Positions 7,251-10,962 of a stretch of 10,962 bases of DNA are shown here, piece by piece. Within the stretch, counting starts at the first letter, position 1; the number at the start of each line of letters is the position of its first letter. The notes below the pieces were generated by a model, which was not told the DNA's origin, ran no database searches, and saw only the letters and a program-made list of their open reading frames with translations. This DNA comes from Kosmotogaceae bacterium UBA1373. Its GTDB lineage: Bacteria; Thermotogota; Thermotogae; Petrotogales; Kosmotogaceae. The stretch lies in assembly GCA_002305955.1 (NCBI GenBank), contig DBRH01000015.1:28241-39202 (forward strand), written 5' to 3'. The translations under genes and the position numbers were made by a program.

Positions 7251-8032
7251 GCGGTTACTCTTTGGAAAACAAAAAGCCTGATAGAGCGCTGGATCCAACA
7301 GGAATCAAGCCTTACGGCGACACGATGAACGACGGAAAGGTCCAGCTAAGCTTCACTCTTCCTGTACAGAACGGACCGGAGGCCGTCGAGGCGGCCAGGC
7401 TTCTTCTGGGAAAGATGGGTTTCAAAGAGCCGCAGATAGTCTTTTCCAGGGAAATATCGGAAGGCTTCACCTTCTTCGTTGCTTACGGCGTGTCGATACA
7501 CGAAGTCGATTACTCGTCAATAAAAGTCCCGAAACTCTCCCTCGAGAAGATGTCGATGGAAGAGATCGACAGATTCATAGACGAGAGGATAAGAAGAAAA
7601 GTGGTGGTGGTTGGCGCCAGCACGGGAACCGACGCCCATACGGTCGGGATAGACGCGATAATGAACATGAAAGGCTTCGCCGGTCATTACGGGCTGGAGA
7701 GGTACCGCAACTTCGAGGCCTACAACATGGGAAGCCAGGTGCCGAACGAAGAGCTGGTGGCCAAAGCTATCGAGGTCGGAGCCGATGCCATACTGGTCTC
7801 CCAGACAGTTACGGCGAAGAACGTTCATCTGAAGAATATGACCGATCTCGTCGAACTTCTGGAGGCCGAGAATCTTCGCAAAAAGATAATTCTCATAGCG
7901 GGCGGAGCCAGGATCACTCACGAACTTGCCAAGGAGCTCGGTTACGACGCCGGGTTCGGACCGGGTTCGTTCGCCGAGGATGTCGCGTCTTTCATCGTAC
8001 AAAAGCTCGAGACCATGATTGGAAATCTGTGA
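7247..8032 (+). CDS. kamE: Lysine 5,6-aminomutase beta subunit (KamE), B12- and PLP-binding
   Basis: KamE is the 261-residue small subunit. The first ~115 residues form the dimerisation/PLP-side part, and the rest is a Rossmann-like cobalamin domain. The B12 signature DxHxxG appears as DAHTVG at 129-134, with H131 as the lower axial ligand (base-off/His-on). PLP is expected on K142 in NMKGFAGHYGLERY, matching K144 of the C. sticklandii protein with a constant offset of two. The later motifs VSQTVTA, ILIAGGARI and DAGFGPGS are typical of the domain. The ATG at 7247 overlaps the kamD stop (ATGA), with GGGGGG at 7233-7238 eight nt upstream. A TTG at 7241 is only 2 nt from that site and is less likely. 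This is the last lysine-pathway gene in the cluster. Activity needs an adenosylcobalamin supply, and no B12 genes or cobalamin riboswitch are visible in the window. Confidence 0.97.
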   Translation: MSGYSLENKKPDRALDPTGIKPYGDTMNDGKVQLSFTLPVQNGPEAVEAARLLLGKMGFKEPQIVFSREISEGFTFFVAYGVSIHEVDYSSIKVPKLSLEKMSMEEIDRFIDERIRRKVVVVGASTGTDAHTVGIDAIMNMKGFAGHYGLERYRNFEAYNMGSQVPNEELVAKAIEVGADAILVSQTVTAKNVHLKNMTDLVELLEAENLRKKIILIAGGARITHELAKELGYDAGFGPGSFAEDVASFIVQKLETMIGNL

Positions 8033-8071
8033 TAGAATTTCTTATCGTTGACTTTCTGGGGGTAGATCCTT

Positions 8072-8974
8072 ATGAAGACTCTGGTTGTCGTTAATCCCAA
8101 CGCCAGTCACGGTGAATCGGGGAAGGATTTCGAAACGACCATAAAGGGAATGATAAGGGAGAAACTGGGAGATTTCGATCTGCATGTCACTACCGGCCAG
8201 AGAGACGCGATGTCTTTCGTGTCCGATCACGGGGATTACGAGAGAATAATAAGCGTCGGGGGCGACGGTACGCTGAACGAGGTCGTGAATGGAATCATGA
8301 ACAGCCGGTCCGGCGCCATGCTCGGCATGATAGCGGTCGGTTCGGGCAACGACTTCGCCAGAAGCATCGACCTGACGCGGGACTACGGCAAGATGGTCGA
8401 TATCGCCTGCGGTAGCAAAGCCAGGCACGTCGATCTCTTCGAAGTCAGGTACAGAGCCTTCTCCGGCGAAAAGGCGGCGAGATTCGCCGTGAACGTCGTG
8501 GGAACAGGTTTCGACGCGGCGGTGACCAATCGGATGAACCGCTCGAGGTTCAAAACCAGCGGTAAAATGGCCTACCTCTTATCGTTCTTGATCGAATTTT
8601 TAACCACCAGAACTTACAGGCTCAACTACACCATAGACAGCGGCGAGTTCTCCGACAGGTACTACTTTTTGACCATGGGCAACGGGAATTACTTCGGCGG
8701 AGGCATGAGGATAGCGCCGAACGCCGTCGTCGACGACGGGCTCATAGACATAATCGGGGTCGCCAAGATGGCCAAGATCAGGTTGCTGTACCACTTTCCC
8801 AAGATTTACAAGGGCGAGCATCTGAAGATAGACGCGGTCTGTCATCATGTATCGGAGAGAATTTCCGTGAGCAGTGACAGGGACGTTATCATACAGATGG
8901 ACGGAGAAGTCGTCGGGAAGCTCCCGATGGAGATCTCCGTCCACAAAAAGACTCTCTGTATTCTTTCAGCGTAA
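8072..8974 (+). CDS. Diacylglycerol/lipid kinase family protein (DagK/YegS/LCB5-type)
   Basis: This 300-residue soluble or membrane-associated lipid kinase has the complete family pattern: VVNPNAS near 6-12, the nucleotide loop GGDGTLNEVVNG at 63-74, GSGNDFAR at 90-97, NVVGTGFDA near 141-149, NGNYFGGGMRIAPNAVVDDG at 204-223, and a C-terminal MDGE at 276-279. Such enzymes phosphorylate diacylglycerol or related lipids with ATP. The exact lipid cannot be read from the sequence. The protein has no signal peptide and no convincing membrane helix, apart from a modestly hydrophobic stretch at about 166-178. The ATG at 8072 is preceded by GGGGGT at 8058-8063, 8 nt upstream. It starts 39 nt after kamE with no terminator between, so it may be co-transcribed with the lysine operon although no metabolic link is apparent. 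Its last 9 bp overlap the end of the convergent gene on the other strand. Confidence 0.93.
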   Translation: MKTLVVVNPNASHGESGKDFETTIKGMIREKLGDFDLHVTTGQRDAMSFVSDHGDYERIISVGGDGTLNEVVNGIMNSRSGAMLGMIAVGSGNDFARSIDLTRDYGKMVDIACGSKARHVDLFEVRYRAFSGEKAARFAVNVVGTGFDAAVTNRMNRSRFKTSGKMAYLLSFLIEFLTTRTYRLNYTIDSGEFSDRYYFLTMGNGNYFGGGMRIAPNAVVDDGLIDIIGVAKMAKIRLLYHFPKIYKGEHLKIDAVCHHVSERISVSSDRDVIIQMDGEVVGKLPMEISVHKKTLCILSA

Positions 8975-9841
8975 TACTTTCAGATTGAGGATGGCGCTCT
9001 CGAAGGAGAGGTTGGTGTTGTATTCGTTTCCGGTGCCTTCGTAGATGTATTCCTCTCCCGAACCGGTCTTGTTGAGGTCGGACTTCACGTTCTTTATGGC
9101 CGCCCTCGCTCTCAAAAAGGCCCGCACATTTTCCGGCACGAAGATATCGCCGTTCGAGATCGCGGTCTTAACTTCGATCCTGGAGTTCGAGACGGCGGGG
9201 ACTCTGAAATCGGCCTTCAGTACGGCACAATTGACATCCAGTTCCTCGACTTTCAAACCGGCGATGTCGAAACTCCCGTTGACGGCCGCCGTGTTCAGCT
9301 TGATTATGTATTTGTAGGCCGGGTTGAGCTTCAAAACCATGGTGCTCGAAGTCAGCCAGGATAGATTCGAATCGGCCTTAAGGGTCCATTTCTTCAAAGT
9401 CGCACTGCCGCTCTCTTCAATCTTCAGACCGGCGCCCCTGATCTTGTAATCCACATGGGCTACGGTGGAAAGCGGAGCGGCCGCTTCCATAGCTTCGATC
9501 CTTATGTTCACCATGGGTAGATCGATCTGTATCTCCACAACCGTGAGTTCTTCGGCCGTTTCCAGCAGGGTCGTTTCCGATACGGTTCTGCTGCCGGAAA
9601 GGAAGGCCGAAGGCCAGAAGAAGATGAAGAGTATGAAGCAGACCGTTAGCAACGCGTTCAAGTACTTCAGCCACTTGAGTCCCTTCACTCCTGACAGTAT
9701 GCTCAACCCTATGAAAACGAGGATTATGGGCCAGTAGTTAATAAGGTTGACGAAGGCGTTCAAAAGAGTGTCGCCGGTGAAGATACCGAAAATCAGCAGT
9801 ATCCCCACAAGTACAAATATCAACCCCATCGCGAGTTTCAT
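8966..9841 (-). CDS. LiaF-like membrane protein with C-terminal beta-rich (toast-rack-like) domain
   Basis: This is a 291-residue membrane protein. Three hydrophobic helices are apparent at about 4-22, 27-50 and 58-80, with NYWPIILVFIGL in the second, the pattern of the LiaF/DUF5668-type membrane module. From about 95 to the end it is soluble and beta-rich, with repeated short strands (IEVKTAISNGDIFVPENV near the C-terminus) as in the toast-rack domains of LiaF and DUF4097 proteins. I assign this from pattern, not close similarity. In Bacillus, LiaF restrains a cell-envelope stress sensor, but no LiaR/LiaS-type genes are in view. I chose the ATG at 9841: GGAG lies 8 nt upstream, and it starts 4 nt after the stop of the PspC-domain gene. 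An upstream start at 9886 would overlap that gene and add a hydrophilic tail read from its other frame. The two genes probably form one operon. Confidence 0.7.
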   Translation of the reverse strand: MKLAMGLIFVLVGILLIFGIFTGDTLLNAFVNLINYWPIILVFIGLSILSGVKGLKWLKYLNALLTVCFILFIFFWPSAFLSGSRTVSETTLLETAEELTVVEIQIDLPMVNIRIEAMEAAAPLSTVAHVDYKIRGAGLKIEESGSATLKKWTLKADSNLSWLTSSTMVLKLNPAYKYIIKLNTAAVNGSFDIAGLKVEELDVNCAVLKADFRVPAVSNSRIEVKTAISNGDIFVPENVRAFLRARAAIKNVKSDLNKTGSGEEYIYEGTGNEYNTNLSFESAILNLKVLR

Positions 9842-9845
9842 GCTA

Positions 9846-10289
9846 TCATCTCCTGTTGATGGACTTGTAGATGACGAATCCTCCACCGGCCACCAGAACG
9901 GCTCCTATGACGAACTTCCAGAACACGCCGCTGAAGATATTCCATGGTGTGAATGTGCCGAGCAAGAGAGCGATACCGAATATTATCAGCACAACGGCTA
10001 TTATTATCTTGCTCTTGTCGTCGGATATCTCCACACCGGGTTTGTCTTCTATTGGTTTGCCTTCCTCGTCCATTATGACAACGTTGTTCTCGCTGTTCAA
10101 AGGTTCACGCGGGATTATGAACATACCGATGATGTAGATTATCAGTCCGGCTCCGCCGGCGAAAATCAGGGCTACGAATATCAGGCGAACTATCACCGGA
10201 TCGATCCCCAGATAACTGGCCACTCCACCGGCGACGCCGTCGATCACTTTGTCTCTTCGCGATTTGTAAAGCCTCTTCCTCGTGTCCAA
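9846..10289 (-). CDS. PspC-domain membrane protein with LiaF-type C-terminal helices
   Basis: This 147-residue protein begins with a PspC domain at about 5-62: RLYKSRRDKVIDGVAGGVAS, then YLGIDPVIVRLIF and a long hydrophobic segment to about residue 60 ending in FIIP. An acidic linker (about 64-93) follows, then two more helices at about 94-112 and 122-141 that resemble the LiaF-type membrane module (IFGIALLLG ... FWKFVIGAVLVAGGG). PspC proteins act in phage-shock and envelope-stress responses at the inner membrane, but function here is inferred from the domain only. I prefer a TTG start at 10289, because AGGAGG (10298-10303) lies 8 nt upstream. The in-frame GTG at 10296-10298 is inside that site. 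The LiaF-like gene follows 4 nt after the stop. The gene is divergent from the ABC permease gene. Confidence 0.88.
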   Translation of the reverse strand: MDTRKRLYKSRRDKVIDGVAGGVASYLGIDPVIVRLIFVALIFAGGAGLIIYIIGMFIIPREPLNSENNVVIMDEEGKPIEDKPGVEISDDKSKIIIAVVLIIFGIALLLGTFTPWNIFSGVFWKFVIGAVLVAGGGFVIYKSINRR

Positions 10290-10297
10290 GAGAAACA

Positions 10298-10303
10298 CCT
10301 CCT
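10298..10303 (-). promoter_or_regulatory. Shine-Dalgarno site that fixes the PspC-domain gene start
   Basis: On the minus strand AGGAGG reads from 10303 to 10298 and shares its last base with the GTG at 10298-10296. That GTG would have no spacing at all. The TTG at 10289-10287 has 8 nt and is the likely start. Confidence 0.7.
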
Positions 10304-10306
10304 GTC

Positions 10307-10326
10307 AGGATTTGTCGTAAAATCCT
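10307..10326. repeat. Perfect 7-bp inverted repeat (hairpin or operator) in the divergent region
   Basis: AGGATTT (10307-10313) and AAATCCT (10320-10326) flank a 6-nt centre, GTCGTA. The repeat lies in the presumed leader of the PspC-domain gene, just upstream of its ribosome site. It could be an RNA hairpin affecting translation or a binding site for a dimeric regulator. It lacks a T-tract on either side, so it does not look like a terminator. Confidence 0.45.
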
Positions 10327-10328
10327 CC

Positions 10329-10356
10329 TTGAAAATGGACATTAGCATTATAATAT
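10329..10356. promoter_or_regulatory. Candidate divergent promoter core with self-complementary ATTATAAT
   Basis: The 8-mer at 10347-10354 reads ATTATAAT on both strands, so each strand shows a perfect TATAAT -10 box (10349-10354 on +, 10352-10347 on -). On the plus strand TTGAAA at 10329-10334 lies 14 nt from TATAAT, which is short, or 16 nt from an overlapping TAATAT at 10351-10356. On the minus strand no good -35 box is seen at 16-18 nt. The region sits between two divergent genes and is the most AT-rich stretch in the window. This is a plausible promoter, not a proven one. Confidence 0.45.
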
Positions 10357-10444
10357 GCGTACCGTTAAATTTATACTTGTTCATTGATTTTTGAATTTTT
10401 TCAGCGAAACATCCCGTTGGTTCGGAGGTTTTCGGGAGGTTGAG

Positions 10445-10962
10445 ATGCAGTTCATCCTCGTTATTCCCGCAATAACAATAGTGGTATTTATAGGGTTCCT
10501 GCCGATCTTCACGGCCTTTTCCGACGCCGTGATAATAAACGGAACACCGAGCCTTTTGAACTTCCATTACATACTTCAGGATCAGGGTTTCATGTACAGC
10601 CTGAAGATCTCACTCGTGTGGGCCCTTTTCAACACCCTGCTATCGCTCTCGCTGGGCTTTTTGATAGCCCATCACCTCAACAGGGCCAGAAGATGGCGAT
10701 TGATCTACCTGGCACTGCTGGTTCCGTGGGGACTGCCGGTCTATATCGGTGTGCCGATATGGAGAGCCATTGTGCACGGGGGAGGCGGCACCTCGATACT
10801 CAATCTGATCGGCATCGATATAAACCTTCTCACCGACCCGGTCGCGTCGTTCCTCGCCGCCCTCTTCGTCAGCGTGTGGTTCAGCCTGCCGCTGACTGTC
10901 TTCGTTCTCTGGGGTTCGATGGCCACCGTTCAAACCAGTCTTGTCGATGCCGCGAAGATCGA
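10445..10962 (+). CDS. ABC transporter permease, MalF/UgpA sugar type, 3' partial
   Basis: The reading frame stays open from the ATG at 10445 to the window edge (172 codons). GGGAGG at 10434-10439 with 5 nt spacing supports this start, and an in-frame stop lies upstream at 10385-10387. The product is very hydrophobic, with likely helices at about 2-25, 52-76, 85-108 and 134-158. The last visible residues, SLVDAAKI followed by the start of an acidic codon, match the beginning of the permease EAA loop (E/D-A-A-x-x-D-G), which docks on the ATPase subunit. This is the arrangement of binding-protein-dependent sugar or glycerol-phosphate importers of the MalF/UgpA class. The substrate cannot be told, and the binding protein, second permease and ATPase would be outside the window. 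The N-terminus is short, beginning almost directly with the first helix. It is divergently transcribed from the PspC-domain gene. Confidence 0.88.
   Translation, partial: MQFILVIPAITIVVFIGFLPIFTAFSDAVIINGTPSLLNFHYILQDQGFMYSLKISLVWALFNTLLSLSLGFLIAHHLNRARRWRLIYLALLVPWGLPVYIGVPIWRAIVHGGGGTSILNLIGIDINLLTDPVASFLAALFVSVWFSLPLTVFVLWGSMATVQTSLVDAAKI

Noticed and set aside
8030..8050. Imperfect palindrome GATAGAATTTCTTATC after kamE as an operator or terminator
   Set aside because: Only the four outer pairs and one inner pair match, there is no GC-rich stem or T-tract, and it could easily arise by chance.

Overview
The window is dominated by an operon for anaerobic lysine fermentation (the 3-keto-5-aminohexanoate route), read left to right from before base 1 to about base 8032. 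Base composition looks like the mid-50s % GC by eye. Codon use is rich in AGA/AGG for Arg and ATA for Ile, and genes are packed tightly. This fits a thermophile-like anaerobic bacterium. A sugar-type ABC permease and a PspC/toast-rack pair nearby make a Thermotogota relative my best guess. Synergistota or a clostridial lineage cannot be excluded, and no rRNA is present to decide.

Region 1 (2-8032, + strand): kce (5' end cut off), kdd, kamA, a MaoC-type hotdog hydratase, kamB, kamC, kamD, kamE. KamA turns L-lysine into L-beta-lysine. KamD/KamE, a B12- and PLP-dependent aminomutase, makes 3,5-diaminohexanoate. Kdd oxidatively deaminates this to 3-keto-5-aminohexanoate. Kce exchanges it with acetyl-CoA to give acetoacetate and 3-aminobutyryl-CoA. 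KamB (P-loop) and KamC (MutS-like ATPase without the mismatch-reading domain) are probably accessory proteins for the aminomutase. The next known step, 3-aminobutyryl-CoA ammonia lyase (Kal), is not seen in its usual form. The MaoC-type protein is the only candidate for crotonyl-CoA-level chemistry here. Four junctions are ATGA stop/start overlaps once the starts are corrected, so translation is probably coupled.

Region 2 (8072-8974, +): a lipid kinase of the DagK/YegS family, 39 nt after kamE and probably read through from the operon.

Region 3 (8966-10289, - strand): a two-gene unit of a PspC-domain membrane protein and a LiaF-like membrane protein with a beta-rich C-terminal part. It resembles envelope-stress modules. 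Its last gene overlaps the end of the lipid kinase by 9 bp, tail to tail, leaving no intergenic space for a terminator.

Region 4 (10290-10444): an AT-rich divergent control region with a self-complementary ATTATAAT and a perfect 7-bp inverted repeat. Region 5 (10445-end, +): the first 172 codons of a MalF/UgpA-type ABC transporter permease, cut by the window edge inside its EAA loop. I see no tRNA, rRNA, CRISPR array, insertion sequence or clear rho-independent terminator. No gene-free stretch exceeds 300 bases.
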